Assembly: GCA_024743215.1 (NCBI GenBank)
Contig: JANSWZ010000005.1
Coordinates: 248,001-312,000, forward strand
Source of the DNA: Alphaproteobacteria bacterium
Lineage (GTDB): Bacteria; Pseudomonadota; Alphaproteobacteria; Rhizobiales; GCA-2746425
Reading direction: 5' to 3'
DNA: 64,000 bases
Part shown: positions 53,401 to 61,978 of the stretch, in pieces
How the letters are laid out: every line of letters starts with the position of its first letter
How positions within the stretch are numbered: position 1 is the stretch's first letter
Program-made: the position numbers and the translations under genes
Notes under the pieces: model-generated
The model's input: the letters and a program-made list of their open reading frames with translations, nothing else
The model's database searches: none
Told to the model about the DNA's origin: nothing

Positions 53401-54246
53401 CTATAATTCATCCAGCGCGTCGTGCAGCATTTCAATGCTGGACAGGCGTTTACGTGCCGCTGAACCACCAAGCTGGACAACGCGTGTGGCTATGAAGTGG
53501 ATGACAGCCATCACCGATACATGTCCAAACAAGGGGCCGGGTGCTGCTGTCTGGCACTTGAAATGCCAGTGGAATTGTCGTTGCCGTTCTGCGGCCTCAT
53601 CGCTGATATAGGCGATCTTTGCACCCGTGCGCGCAATCAGGTCCAGCAATGTGTCGGACTGGCGAATACGTCTGGGCATTCCGATGAAGACCACGCAATG
53701 GTCTTTATCCATCGCAGCGATATGTTCAGCCAGCGTCTGGCCGGACCTTGGTAGGACCGAGATATTGTCCACAACCTGGAAAATCTGCCAGTGGAAATAG
53801 GTGGCAAATGAATGACTTGTTCTGAACCCAATCACCCAGACCTTTTTGGCCTTGATGATTTCAGTTGCAAGCTCATCGACTTCCGTTGAACTGATGCCGG
53901 CCACCGTATTCTGCAAATTCTGCTGCGCCTGCTCGAACTGGACACGTAAATTCTCGTCGGGTGTGGTTTCAGTAGACGTGACCATCAGCAAGGCCGCACC
54001 GGTCTTTTGCTCGGCGCGAACTTCCCGGCGTGCCTCGTCATAATTGGCGTAGCCGAGCTTGCGAATGAAGCGTGTTACAGTGGCATTGGAGACATTTGCC
54101 AGATTTGCCAGTTCCGAAGCTGTGTAGCTGGCAATTTCACCGGGGAAATTCAGCAGGAAATCTGCCAGCCTGCGTTCCGTAGGATGAAAATTGGGAAGCT
54201 GCGTGCGGGTCTTTTGAAGGAAGGAGGGTGTATTTGGTTTTTTCAT
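53401..54246 (-). CDS. MurR/RpiR family transcriptional regulator with SIS domain
   Basis: About 281 residues. The N-terminal HTH_6 domain has FHPTERRLADFLLNFPGEIA and the helix-turn-helix SELANLANVSNATVTRFIRK. The C-terminal SIS domain (about 130-270, VWVIGFRTSHSFATYFHWQI) probably binds a phosphorylated sugar or another small ligand. The ATG at 54244-54246 is used; a TTG at 54273 would add 9 residues. Shared palindromes suggest that it regulates both itself and the importer operon downstream. Confidence 0.88.
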   Translation of the reverse strand: MKKPNTPSFLQKTRTQLPNFHPTERRLADFLLNFPGEIASYTASELANLANVSNATVTRFIRKLGYANYDEARREVRAEQKTGAALLMVTSTETTPDENLRVQFEQAQQNLQNTVAGISSTEVDELATEIIKAKKVWVIGFRTSHSFATYFHWQIFQVVDNISVLPRSGQTLAEHIAAMDKDHCVVFIGMPRRIRQSDTLLDLIARTGAKIAYISDEAAERQRQFHWHFKCQTAAPGPLFGHVSVMAVIHFIATRVVQLGGSAARKRLSSIEMLHDALDEL

Positions 54247-54253
54247 GCTGACA

Positions 54254-54269
54254 TGAAAAAGATTTTTCT
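54254..54269. promoter_or_regulatory. Candidate RpiR operator upstream of its own gene
   Basis: TGAAAAAGATTTTTCT differs from the site at 53281 at two of 16 positions and keeps the TGAAAA/TTTTCW arms. It begins only 7 bp upstream of the ATG, so binding would block initiation or early elongation. Confidence 0.5.
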
Positions 54270-54363
54270 CCAAAATGCAAGCTGTTGCGTCAACGCGCCA
54301 TCCGGCATCACCCTTTTCCGGGGAATCGTGGGGTCCGGTTCAAACCGGAGCCCGTCATCCTGA

Positions 54364-55230
54364 TCAGACAAAGGCTGCGTCGTTGGGCTGGCTTTCAACC
54401 AATGCGGTTTTCAGCTTTTCCAGAGCGCGGCACTCAATCTGGCGAACGCGTTCCTTGGATATACCAAGTGAATTTCCAAGAGATTCAAGCGTTGCGCCAT
54501 CTTCACTGAGGCGGCGCTCGCGGACGATGCGCAATTCACGCTCGGATAATACGGTCATGGCGGATTTCAGCCATGATGAGCGGCGTTCCCGGTCCATGGC
54601 CTCTGGAACGGTCACGCCCTGATTTGGCGTTTCATCGACCAGAAAATCCTGACGATCAGCGCTTTCGCCATCGCTTTCAGTAAGCGGTGCGTTCAATGAC
54701 ATATCCGGCCCGGACAGGCGGGAATTCATATTGGCAACATCTTTTACCGACACGCCAATAGCGCTGGCAATCTCAGTGAAAGTCTCATGGGTGGGAACCC
54801 CACCATTGGCCTGCGTCAGTTTTGCGCGCAGCCGCCGCAGATTGAAAAACAGGGATTTTTGAGCAGAGCTCGTTCCGCCCCGTACAATAGACCAGTTGCG
54901 CAGGATATGATCCTGAATGGATGCTCTGATCCACCATGTTGCATATGTTGAAAAACGTACTTCGCGTGCGGGATCAAACCGCGCAGCCGCCTCCAGCAAC
55001 CCAACATGACCCTCCTGGATGAGATCGCTCATGGATAGACCAAAATAGCGAAACTTACCGGCGACGGAAATAACCAGCCGCATGTGGGCAGATGTGAGTT
55101 TGTGCAGAGCCTCCTGGTCGCCCGCTTCTTTCCAGCGAACCGCCAATTGGTGTTCTTCATCCCGTTCCAGATACGGCGCTTTCATGGCGCTTCGGACGAA
55201 CTTTCTGCGTGCTGAATGATCGTCGCTCAT
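54364..55230 (-). CDS. rpoH: RNA polymerase sigma factor RpoH (sigma-32)
   Basis: Alternative sigma factor of 288 residues controlling heat-shock and related stress genes. Region 2 reads FRYFGLSMSDLIQEGHVGLL with FDPAREVRFSTYATWWIRAS, and the RpoH box region QKSLFFNLRRLRAKL is intact. Region 4 ends LGNSLGISKERVRQIECRAL. GGAG lies 7 nt before the ATG at 55228-55230. Many Hyphomicrobiales have two RpoH proteins; this one's neighbours (carD, fdxA) match an RpoH2-like locus (inference). Confidence 0.94.
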   Translation of the reverse strand: MSDDHSARRKFVRSAMKAPYLERDEEHQLAVRWKEAGDQEALHKLTSAHMRLVISVAGKFRYFGLSMSDLIQEGHVGLLEAAARFDPAREVRFSTYATWWIRASIQDHILRNWSIVRGGTSSAQKSLFFNLRRLRAKLTQANGGVPTHETFTEIASAIGVSVKDVANMNSRLSGPDMSLNAPLTESDGESADRQDFLVDETPNQGVTVPEAMDRERRSSWLKSAMTVLSERELRIVRERRLSEDGATLESLGNSLGISKERVRQIECRALEKLKTALVESQPNDAAFV

Positions 55231-55354
55231 AAGACACTCCACTACCGGTTCTTTGTCTTATTTACGCGTAAAGGTCGAAACTGGATCACCTATGAGTCAA
55301 TTGGGCGCATGAAAGTGTCTGGTTTATGGGATACTGACATAAAACTCGGGGCAC

Positions 55355-55385
55355 AAAAAACCGGAGCTGAATGACAGCCCCGGTT
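55355..55385 (-). terminator. Intrinsic terminator downstream of carD
   Basis: On the minus strand the stem AACCGG/CCGGTT, extended inwards by GCTG/CAGC, has a TCATT loop and a run of six T residues at 55355-55360. It lies 52 bp after the carD stop and separates carD from rpoH. Confidence 0.85.
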
Positions 55386-55437
55386 CAATTTGTTTTGCTG
55401 GTGGATGCCAGAGAAAGGCATCACCGAAGCGTATCGC

Positions 55438-56031
55438 CTATGCCGCAGCAACTGCGCTGGGTTCTGCCGTTGTTGTTTCTTCAGTGGCATCTTCTTCCGT
55501 GGTTTTTGGTCCACGGCGTGGGCTTTTTGCCAGATGCGATTCAATAAGACGGACCGACTCGGTTTCAGTCTGCTTGTTCACCGCAGACAATTCGCGGGAC
55601 ATGCGTTCCAGAGCTGCTTCATACAATTGCCGCTCACTGTAGGACTGCTCCGGCTGATTTTCGGACCGGAACAGGTCACGCACAACTTCGGAAATCGAAA
55701 TCAGATCGCCTGAATTGATTTTCGCTTCATATTCCTGTGCGCGACGGCTCCACATGGTCCGCTTGATGCGGGCGCGGCCTTCGACGGTCTTCAATGCTTT
55801 GGCGACGGTCGCTTCGTCTGCCAATTTACGCATGCCGACACTGTCGATTTTCGCAACGGGAACACGCAAGGTCATTTTGTCATTGAGAAAATCAATAACA
55901 ATGAGCTCCAGTTCCATGCCAGCGATTTCCTGCTTCTCGATAGCGGTAATCTGGCCGACACCATGGGCCGGATAGACAATGTACTCGCTTACTTTGAAGC
56001 CGTGACGCTGTGTTGTTTTCTTGACTGCCAT
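55438..56031 (-). CDS. carD: CarD family transcriptional regulator
   Basis: A 197-residue RNA polymerase-binding regulator. The N-terminal CarD/CdnL/TRCF domain reads FKVSEYIVYPAHGVGQITAI, and the C-terminal helical domain has MWSRRAQEYEAKINSGDLIS with EVVRDLFRSE. CarD stabilises open promoter complexes, especially at rRNA promoters. A low-complexity Thr/Glu/Ala tail ends the protein. GAGGAG precedes the ATG at 56029-56031. Confidence 0.94.
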   Translation of the reverse strand: MAVKKTTQRHGFKVSEYIVYPAHGVGQITAIEKQEIAGMELELIVIDFLNDKMTLRVPVAKIDSVGMRKLADEATVAKALKTVEGRARIKRTMWSRRAQEYEAKINSGDLISISEVVRDLFRSENQPEQSYSERQLYEAALERMSRELSAVNKQTETESVRLIESHLAKSPRRGPKTTEEDATEETTTAEPSAVAAA

Positions 56032-56669
56032 ACGCTTTCTACTCCTCTGTCCGGTCACTGATCAGTTCCGTCAGACCGGACGGTTTTATGCACACTGCAA
56101 AAAGACAGATGAAACTCTGCCTCATCTTCTGGTGCTATGCCTGCTTGTTAGATGGTTCGTTTGAGGATTGACGGTGTTCCGATGTTCGTCGTGTTCACGG
56201 TATCTGCACAAATGACATCATCACTCCCGATGATTGCCCCGTCAGACTTTTTGTAATTTTCCGTCAACCAAATCATAATATCGAAAGGTCCCTAAACCCG
56301 CGTGACCGCGATTAAGACCAACTTTACACTCAGTCATTCTTCAGGAGATGATCCATTTTTGGACCCTCCCGCATGATTGACAGGCGCAAGGCTGGTTTCA
56401 AACTCAAATCGTGCATTCCAGGCTGACTAAAAAATCTGCCCAATGACAAGCATCCTGAGACACTTCGCCGTCGGAAGATTCGAAAATCGACCTGAGACCT
56501 GCTCGATAAAATTTGATGTCAATCTTTATATAGCAAAAAAAACCGGAAAAATCAACGATTTCTGGCACTGCACAAATTAAGGGTAAATATTGCTGACATA
56601 TTCGCCGCCGATTTCTGGCAATGAGATCGGTCAGCGGTCGATTAATTCGCAGATGCGAAAAAAAATTGA
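56032..56669. other. Intergenic region between fdxA and carD
   Basis: About 640 bp without a gene I can support. It must carry the carD promoter on the minus strand; TTGACG at 56262-56267 (read on the minus strand) could be a -35 but no good -10 follows. An A/T-rich stem AAATC-GTT-GATTT, followed on the minus strand by CCGG and eight T residues near 56530-56565, could weakly terminate fdxA. A 12-bp sequence CGATTTCTGGCA occurs twice near 56559 and 56609. An 89-residue open frame at 56404-56673 has no ribosome-binding site or family pattern. Confidence 0.4.
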
Positions 56670-57008
56670 TCAATCGCCCTCGCCGGGTGCTTCCGAGAAA
56701 TACTTTTCAAACTTGCCTTCTTCGCCATCGAATTTCTTGGCATCCTCTGGCGGTTCACGTTTGATTGTAATGTTGGGCCACTTGTCAGCGTATTCCGTGT
56801 TGATCCGCAACCACTTTTCCAGGCCGGGCTCAGTGTCTGGTTTGATGGCTTCCGCTGGGCATTCTGGCTCGCAAACACCGCAGTCAATACACTCGTCGGG
56901 ATGGATCACGAGCATGTTCTCACCCTCGTAGAAACAGTCTACGGGGCAGACTTCAACACAATCCATATATTTGCATTTAATGCAATTGTCGTTGACGATG
57001 TAGGTCAA
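56670..57008 (-). CDS. fdxA: Ferredoxin FdxA (7Fe type)
   Basis: A 112-residue ferredoxin, the usual FdxA length. Two cluster motifs are visible: [18 protein letters not shown] and [16 protein letters not shown], giving one 3Fe and one 4Fe cluster. The C-terminal acidic tail is conserved. It starts with TTG at 57006-57008, seven nt after a strong AGGAG; no ATG fits the family start. Likely co-transcribed from the S4-protein gene upstream. Confidence 0.95.
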   Translation of the reverse strand: MTYIVNDNCIKCKYMDCVEVCPVDCFYEGENMLVIHPDECIDCGVCEPECPAEAIKPDTEPGLEKWLRINTEYADKWPNITIKREPPEDAKKFDGEEGKFEKYFSEAPGEGD

Positions 57009-57104
57009 GTGTCGGCTCCTGAAGCGGGCATTCTGATTTTCCAGTTTTGCTATCCGGTTTTCCGGCAAAGCTCAAGCAAAAGCAATGCGGCTAATGGCCG
57101 GATT

Positions 57105-57491
57105 TTAGTCATCTGTTCCTTTCAGGCGGATCAGATCGCGACGGGCACGCTTATCGGGTCGTTTTTCTGGCGCTGGCGCCCGCCCCTTTGTTGCGCGTTC
57201 CTCTGTTGTCAGTGGAACAGGCGGCGGCGTCAAATCCTCATACAGCGTAACGGCCTCTGCTGCCGGTCCGCGCCGTATGCCGGCGCTGACAAATTTCAGG
57301 ACCTTGATCTGCCGCGCTAACGCCACCGTCAACACATCATCGGTTTTCAGCGTGTGGCTGGGTGAGGAAACACGTTCACTGTTGACGCGCACCTTTCCAC
57401 CTTTCACCAATTTCTGTGCAAGGCTGCGGGTTTTGACGGTCCTGGTGAACCAGAGCCATTTATCGAGCCGCTGACGGGCATCATCCCCCAT
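57105..57491 (-). CDS. RNA-binding S4-domain protein (Hsp15-like)
   Basis: A 128-residue protein with an N-terminal S4 domain (RLDKWLWFTRTVKTRSLAQK, LVKGGKVRVNSERVSSPSHT) and a basic Lys/Arg-rich C-terminus. Hsp15 of E. coli binds stalled 50S subunits after heat shock. Position next to rpoH, two genes downstream, fits a stress role. It lies 12 bp after the helicase gene and is probably co-transcribed. Confidence 0.92.
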   Translation of the reverse strand: MGDDARQRLDKWLWFTRTVKTRSLAQKLVKGGKVRVNSERVSSPSHTLKTDDVLTVALARQIKVLKFVSAGIRRGPAAEAVTLYEDLTPPPVPLTTEERATKGRAPAPEKRPDKRARRDLIRLKGTDD

Positions 57492-57503
57492 AAAGACTGC
57501 ACC

Positions 57504-60500
57504 CTAATTCTTTTTGATCAGATCCTGTTTCAAGGCTGCCAGGGCTGCAAATGGGGAATCGGGATCAATTTTCTTTTCCGGTCTTGGTGGCCGATTGCCC
57601 TGTGCGCCTTTGCTTTTGGCATTGCGATCCTGATCGCGTTTGCCGGGCGAACGTTTGCCCTTGCTCTGCTTCTCACCCTTAGTGTTACCAGGCTTCTGAT
57701 TCTGGTTGCGTTTGTTATCGCGTCTGCCGCCAGCCCGGTCATTGTGAAAGCGCGGCTTTGGCCGCCAGACTTCGATAAAGGCATCTTCTTCAACGGTTTC
57801 TGCTGTTGTTCCAGCGGCTTCTTCCGGAGCCACTTCTGGAGCCGCCTCCCCAACCACAGGCTCCTGCGTTGTGGGTGCCTCGTCTTGCACAACGACTTCG
57901 ACCGGTGCTGAATCCTCTTTTGTCGGTTCTGCAGGGGCCGGCTCGACCGAAGTTGTCTCAGCTGAGACTGTTTCAGGCAGCACTGCAGGACTTTCCGACG
58001 CAGCCTTTGATGTCGCTTCTGCCGGAGCCAATTCTTGTACAGCCGCTTCGGCAGGCTTTGGCTCAACCGGTTTTTCAACCGGCTTGCGCTCCATGCGGTA
58101 GCCAAGAGATTTCAGAACTTCATTGAAGTCTTCACCGGCGCAGCCCAACAGGGACGTCATATCAACAGTAATGGTAAAGCCGGGTCCATCAACAGCGCCC
58201 TGCGGCTTTGCGGTTTGACCGCTCGGTTTCCACGCCATTAATGGTCGGATGAGATCTGCAAGCCGTTCCAGAATATCAATCCGTACGGCACGTTTGCCAC
58301 AAATCTTGAAGCCGACCATCTGATAGATTTCGGCCTGAAAGGCGGGATCAACAGGAACCGACGTACGCCCGGCCGCAGACATGGCAGGAATTTCTTCCCG
58401 GCCCGGCAGCTCAGCTTCACCTTTGTGAAGCGCAAACAGGTCCACCAGCAACTTGCTGGGAGCGGGCTTCAGCAATTGCGGAACGAAAATATGGAATGCA
58501 CCAAACCGCACACCCAATTGCCGCAGGCCGGCACGGGTTTCCTGATCCAGTGCCTTCACGTCATCTGCAATATCGGCACGTGGCATGACACCATTGTTTT
58601 CCGACAGACGAAAGGCCATTCCGCGTGCAAGACCAGACAGGTTTTCTGCGTCTTTCAAATCAAACAGTGGTTTCAACAATGTCTTGATGTGCGTATCCAG
58701 CCACAGATCAAGCCGCGCCTGGATCTGGTCACGTGGTGCGCCATTCAATTGTTCATCTGCCAGCAGCAATGTGCGGGGCTGCAGCATTTGTTCGGTGGCC
58801 AGTGCGCGGGCGATCACTTCGCCGCGCCAACGAATAGATCCGTCAGCAGCCAGTGTGAAATCCTCGTTCGGACTTATGGAAGCCTTGCTTGCCTTCTTGG
58901 CAATTGCGTCTGCCAGTGTTTTGTCCGCTGCTGCACGAACCGCCTTTGCATCAACACCTTCGGCTGATGGATCAGGCTGGAAACGGAAACCGGATAATTG
59001 ACCAACATGGTGGCCTTCAACCAGTACATCTCCGGTTGCTGTAATCTCTGCATCAAGCATAGTCTTCTCTTTCAATTGCCGCATCAGCACACTTGTGCGG
59101 CGGTCGACAAATCGTTGGGTCAACTGATCATGAAGGGCGTCCGACAAACGGTCTTCAACAGCGCGGGTTGCTTCCTGCCAGGTCCAGGCATCTTCCAGCC
59201 AGTCGGCCCTGTTGGCTACAAAGGTCCATGTACGAATTTCTGCAATCCGTCCGGCCAGAGTGTCAATATCACCGACGGGTTTATCTGCCCGTTCTACCTG
59301 TTTGCCAAACCAGTTTTCGTCTATTTTGCCATCCCTGGCGATAAAACGGAAAATATGATTGACCAGATCTGAATGCTGGGCCGGTGATACGTTCTGAAAA
59401 TCAGGAATGCGGCAGGCATTCCATAACAGCTCAACCCGGTCCGAACTGGTTACCAGATCAGTGATTTCGGGATCGCGTGATAATCGGTCCAAAGCTTCCC
59501 AGTCATCCGATGGCGGTGCGCGGGTCAGGCCCGGCATGTCCGGGGTGACCTCCAGACTTCTGCGCAAATCGTCAATGGTTGAGAAATCCAGCGCGCGGTT
59601 GCGCCACTGCAGAATTTTTACGGGCTGAAAGCGGTGGTTCTCAATCGCTTTCACCATTTCTTCGTCCAGGGGCTGGACTGCATGAGAGACGCCAAAGGTT
59701 CCGTCGCGCAAATGACGCCCGGCCCGTCCGGCAATCTGGCCAATTTCAGCCGCATTCAATTTGCGGAACTGAAACCCGTCATATTTGCTGTCGGCGGCAA
59801 AGGCGACATGGTCAACATCCAGGTTGAGCCCCATGCCAATGGCATCCGTGGCGATGAGAAAATCCACATCACCGTTTTGATACAGCTCCACCTGCTTGTT
59901 GCGTGTGCGTGGGCTGAGCGAACCAAGAACGACCGCGGCACCGCCTCGCTGGCGGCGGATCAGTTCGGCGATGGCATACACTTCATTGGCAGAAAATGTG
60001 ACAATGGCAGAGCGGGTCGGCAGCCGTGTCAGCTTTTTCGACCCGGTATAGGCCAGCACCGACATGCGGGGCCGGGTCACGACATTCACGCCCGGCAGCA
60101 ACTTTTCGACAATGGGACGCATGGTTTCAGCGCCCAGCAGCAGGGTTTCCTGGGTGCCGCGCAGATTGAGCAATCGGTCGGTAAAGATGTGACCCCGATC
60201 CAGGTCCGACGCCAATTGAATCTCATCGATGGCAGCGAAGGCGCATTGGGTGTAATTGGGCAGCGCCTCTACGGTACAGACAAAATACCGTGCCGCTTTG
60301 GGCATGATTTTTTCTTCGCCAGTGACCAGCGCAACATTTTCTTCGCCAGCGCGCATCACCAGCTTGGTGTAAACCTCGCGGGCGAGCAGGCGCAGGGGCA
60401 GCCCGATAATGCCACTCTCATGGCCCAGCATGCGCTCGATGGCGAGATAGGTTTTGCCGGTGTTGGTGGGACCCAGGACCGCCGTCACATTGCGGTTTTT

Positions 60501-60611
60501 CAGACGCGTCGGTGCTTCTGGCTGTAACGAAGCGTTCAATTGGGAACCATTTTGTGTGGAACCGCCGGGGAGGGCATCAAACAGGGCCAATGAGGTGCCA
60601 CTTTCTTTCAT
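57504..60611 (-). CDS. SUV3-like DEAD/H-box RNA helicase
   Basis: Large helicase of about 1035 residues. Motif I is GPTNTGKTYLAIERM, motif II FAAIDEIQLASDLDRGHIFT (a DEIQ box), motif III-like ETLLLGAETMRP, and motif VI QIAGRAGRHLRDGTFG. The order and the later SUV3-type C-terminal region match the Suv3/MgpS family. The last 200 residues are a Pro/Glu/Ala-rich low-complexity linker and a Lys/Arg-rich tail, suited to RNA binding. The ATG at 60609-60611 is used; a GTG at 60626 is also possible. It should unwind RNA, perhaps with ribonucleases. Confidence 0.9.
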   Translation of the reverse strand: MKESGTSLALFDALPGGSTQNGSQLNASLQPEAPTRLKNRNVTAVLGPTNTGKTYLAIERMLGHESGIIGLPLRLLAREVYTKLVMRAGEENVALVTGEEKIMPKAARYFVCTVEALPNYTQCAFAAIDEIQLASDLDRGHIFTDRLLNLRGTQETLLLGAETMRPIVEKLLPGVNVVTRPRMSVLAYTGSKKLTRLPTRSAIVTFSANEVYAIAELIRRQRGGAAVVLGSLSPRTRNKQVELYQNGDVDFLIATDAIGMGLNLDVDHVAFAADSKYDGFQFRKLNAAEIGQIAGRAGRHLRDGTFGVSHAVQPLDEEMVKAIENHRFQPVKILQWRNRALDFSTIDDLRRSLEVTPDMPGLTRAPPSDDWEALDRLSRDPEITDLVTSSDRVELLWNACRIPDFQNVSPAQHSDLVNHIFRFIARDGKIDENWFGKQVERADKPVGDIDTLAGRIAEIRTWTFVANRADWLEDAWTWQEATRAVEDRLSDALHDQLTQRFVDRRTSVLMRQLKEKTMLDAEITATGDVLVEGHHVGQLSGFRFQPDPSAEGVDAKAVRAAADKTLADAIAKKASKASISPNEDFTLAADGSIRWRGEVIARALATEQMLQPRTLLLADEQLNGAPRDQIQARLDLWLDTHIKTLLKPLFDLKDAENLSGLARGMAFRLSENNGVMPRADIADDVKALDQETRAGLRQLGVRFGAFHIFVPQLLKPAPSKLLVDLFALHKGEAELPGREEIPAMSAAGRTSVPVDPAFQAEIYQMVGFKICGKRAVRIDILERLADLIRPLMAWKPSGQTAKPQGAVDGPGFTITVDMTSLLGCAGEDFNEVLKSLGYRMERKPVEKPVEPKPAEAAVQELAPAEATSKAASESPAVLPETVSAETTSVEPAPAEPTKEDSAPVEVVVQDEAPTTQEPVVGEAAPEVAPEEAAGTTAETVEEDAFIEVWRPKPRFHNDRAGGRRDNKRNQNQKPGNTKGEKQSKGKRSPGKRDQDRNAKSKGAQGNRPPRPEKKIDPDSPFAALAALKQDLIKKN

Positions 60612-60843
60612 GCGGGACAAACGCACAATTCTTTAAAGCAAGCTCTGCGCGTTCAGCCGGATTGTAAGGTCGAAGCTGCAGCAATCTGCAGTATCGGGCG
60701 GGTTGATAGCACTCACAAGGCATGTTTGCTAGTCAGAGTCTTGAAGTACGGCGAATTGATGCGGGCTGCCGGTGCGATTTGAATGACTGATGCCCGTTAT
60801 TCGCTGGCCTGCCAGACATTTGTCGGCCGACCATTAAGAAAAG

Positions 60844-60858
60844 GAACCATAGCGGAAC
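60844..60858 (-). promoter_or_regulatory. LexA box 1
   Basis: GAAC-CATAGCG-GAAC, i.e. GTTC-N7-GTTC on the minus strand, is an exact match to the alphaproteobacterial LexA operator. It lies 233 bp upstream of the helicase start. Confidence 0.6.
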
Positions 60859-60888
60859 AAACCGTGCCCGAATCGCTGATTCTATTGT

Positions 60889-60903
60889 GTTCATCCTTTG
60901 TTC
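60889..60903 (+). promoter_or_regulatory. LexA box 2
   Basis: GTTC-ATCCTTT-GTTC is a second exact LexA match, in the opposite direction, 45 bp centre to centre from box 1. Immediately after it, CCACAA-CAAA-TTGTGG (60904-60919) forms a perfect 6-bp inverted repeat. Confidence 0.6.
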
Positions 60904-61000
60904 ACCACAACAAATTGTGGTTTGAGGCCAGACAGGCCACAAGTGCGGGGTTTGCAGGGCTCGTTCAAAGACGTTTGTCCCGTCTTCTGTTTAGGATTTT

Positions 61001-61015
61001 GTTTCAAAATGGAAC
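61001..61015. repeat. 15-bp near-palindrome, copy 1
   Basis: GTTTCAAAATGGAAC; its arms GTTTC and GGAAC are inverted with one mismatch. Identical to the sequence at 61241-61255. Confidence 0.6.
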
Positions 61016-61240
61016 ATCGGACCCTGTCCGCAAACCGTCTGGAGTCGTGCGATTGTGACTTTTGTTAAGAAGTGGATCGGATCGAGAACAGATTGGCGAC
61101 GAATCACTGACACCAACCAGTTGCTTCTTTGTTCTCACTACATAGTGGGTGTTCATGTTTCTGCTTTGCCGCATCTAGAGGTGCATGGAGGCAGAGATGT
61201 GGATCTGGTCGCGCTGATGTCTGGATGTGTTAACGAAATC

Positions 61241-61255
61241 GTTTCAAAATGGAAC
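61241..61255. repeat. 15-bp near-palindrome, copy 2
   Basis: Second identical copy of GTTTCAAAATGGAAC, 240 bp after the first. A related perfect palindrome occurs after rpmB at 61881-61900. Confidence 0.6.
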
Positions 61256-61580
61256 GGAACTTCTTCACCAGTTTTTCAGGTGGCTCCGGAGACTCAAAAT
61301 CTGTAAAAGCGCAGCTATTGGATTTCCCTGTCATTGCGTGTCCTCACAAAGCGCAAGAGAATTGATCTCTTCCCAAGGAAAACCTTGACGCGTGGCTGCA
61401 TTCTGCCTTATGACCGCTGCGAATTACCTCCCTACGCGTTCGGGTATACGGTGCAGGGGCCTTACGTCAGGCTCCAGATTGGTGGTTTCCAATGAACCTT
61501 TGCCCGCGTCGGTTTCATTCGAACCGGATTTGACCATATGGGGTGGATCGTCGTTTAAAATGTTTCGAAAGGTTTGTGCC

Positions 61581-61871
61581 ATGGCACGACGCTGCGAATT
61601 GACCGGTAAAGCGGTCCTGACAGGAAATAATGTAAGCCACGCGAAGAATCGCTCGCGTCGGCGCTTTTTGCCGAATCTGTGCGATGTATCTTTGACAAGT
61701 GAAACGCTTGGCCAACAGATCAAATTGCGCGTTTCAGCAGCTGCACTGCGTACGGTCGAACACCGTGGTGGTCTGGATGCGTTTCTGGCCAAAGCAAAGG
61801 ATGAAGAATTGTCATCCGAGGCTCTGCGGGTCAAGAAACTGGTCGCCAAGAAACAGCTTGCTGCCGCTTAA
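61581..61871 (+). CDS. rpmB: 50S ribosomal protein L28
   Basis: Large-subunit ribosomal protein of 96 residues: [20 protein letters not shown] followed by the basic block [20 protein letters not shown] precedes the ATG at 61581 by about 9 nt; the frame is open upstream to 61392 without similarity. The zinc-ribbon CxxC pairs of some L28 proteins are absent. An intrinsic terminator follows. Confidence 0.96.
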   Translation: MARRCELTGKAVLTGNNVSHAKNRSRRRFLPNLCDVSLTSETLGQQIKLRVSAAALRTVEHRGGLDAFLAKAKDEELSSEALRVKKLVAKKQLAAA

Positions 61872-61880
61872 TTCGGTTAG

Positions 61881-61900
61881 ATAATTCCATTTGGAATTAT
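61881..61900. repeat. Perfect palindrome between rpmB and the queuosine transporter gene
   Basis: ATAATTCC-ATTT-GGAATTAT has 8-bp perfect arms. It contains TTCCATTTGGAA, close to the repeated motif upstream of rpmB when read on the opposite strand (TTCCATTTTGAA). It has no T-run after it, so an operator is as likely as an RNA hairpin. Confidence 0.5.
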
Positions 61901-61914
61901 TGTTGGTTTGACAG

Positions 61915-61945
61915 ACGCGCTTCATCTTATGATGCAGCGCGTTTT
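61915..61945 (+). terminator. Intrinsic terminator of rpmB
   Basis: The stem ACGCGCT/AGCGCGT (7 bp), one mismatch, then CATC/GATG encloses a TTAT loop and runs into TTT. It lies 43 bp after the rpmB stop. Confidence 0.8.
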
Positions 61946-61978
61946 CTGTTGTTGTCTATTTAGTGAGAGCGCTTCCCC

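Larger units (their letters stand above)
60920..61580. other. Gene-poor regulatory stretch before rpmB
   Basis: No gene is firmly supported. GTTTCAAAATGGAAC occurs twice, at 61001-61015 and 61241-61255, exactly 240 bp apart. Each copy contains an ATG that opens a short frame of 19 or 38 codons, but neither has a ribosome-binding site. A longer plus-strand frame at 61055-61306 starts with GTG behind GGAG but uses codons unlike its neighbours (CTA, AGA, GGA). The rpmB promoter should lie within the last 200 bp. Confidence 0.45.

Noticed and set aside
54337-54352. rpoH terminator
   Set aside because: TCCGGTT and AACCGGA pair, but C residues rather than T residues follow on the minus strand.
56404-56673. 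89-residue minus-strand gene between fdxA and carD
   Set aside because: No ribosome-binding site, no recognisable motif, and it would overlap the end of fdxA.
60733-60942. Minus-strand frame with a hydrophobic segment as an SOS-induced membrane peptide
   Set aside because: Its likely ATG lies inside the LexA box, leaving no room for a leader or ribosome-binding site; kept only as a remark.
61055-61306. 83-residue plus-strand gene behind the LexA boxes
   Set aside because: It has GGAG upstream and a GTG start, but codon choice differs from neighbouring genes and no family pattern is visible.
61901-61978. preQ1 riboswitch upstream of the queuosine-precursor transporter
   Set aside because: The only clear structure is the rpmB terminator; no preQ1-type pseudoknot pattern was seen before the start codon.
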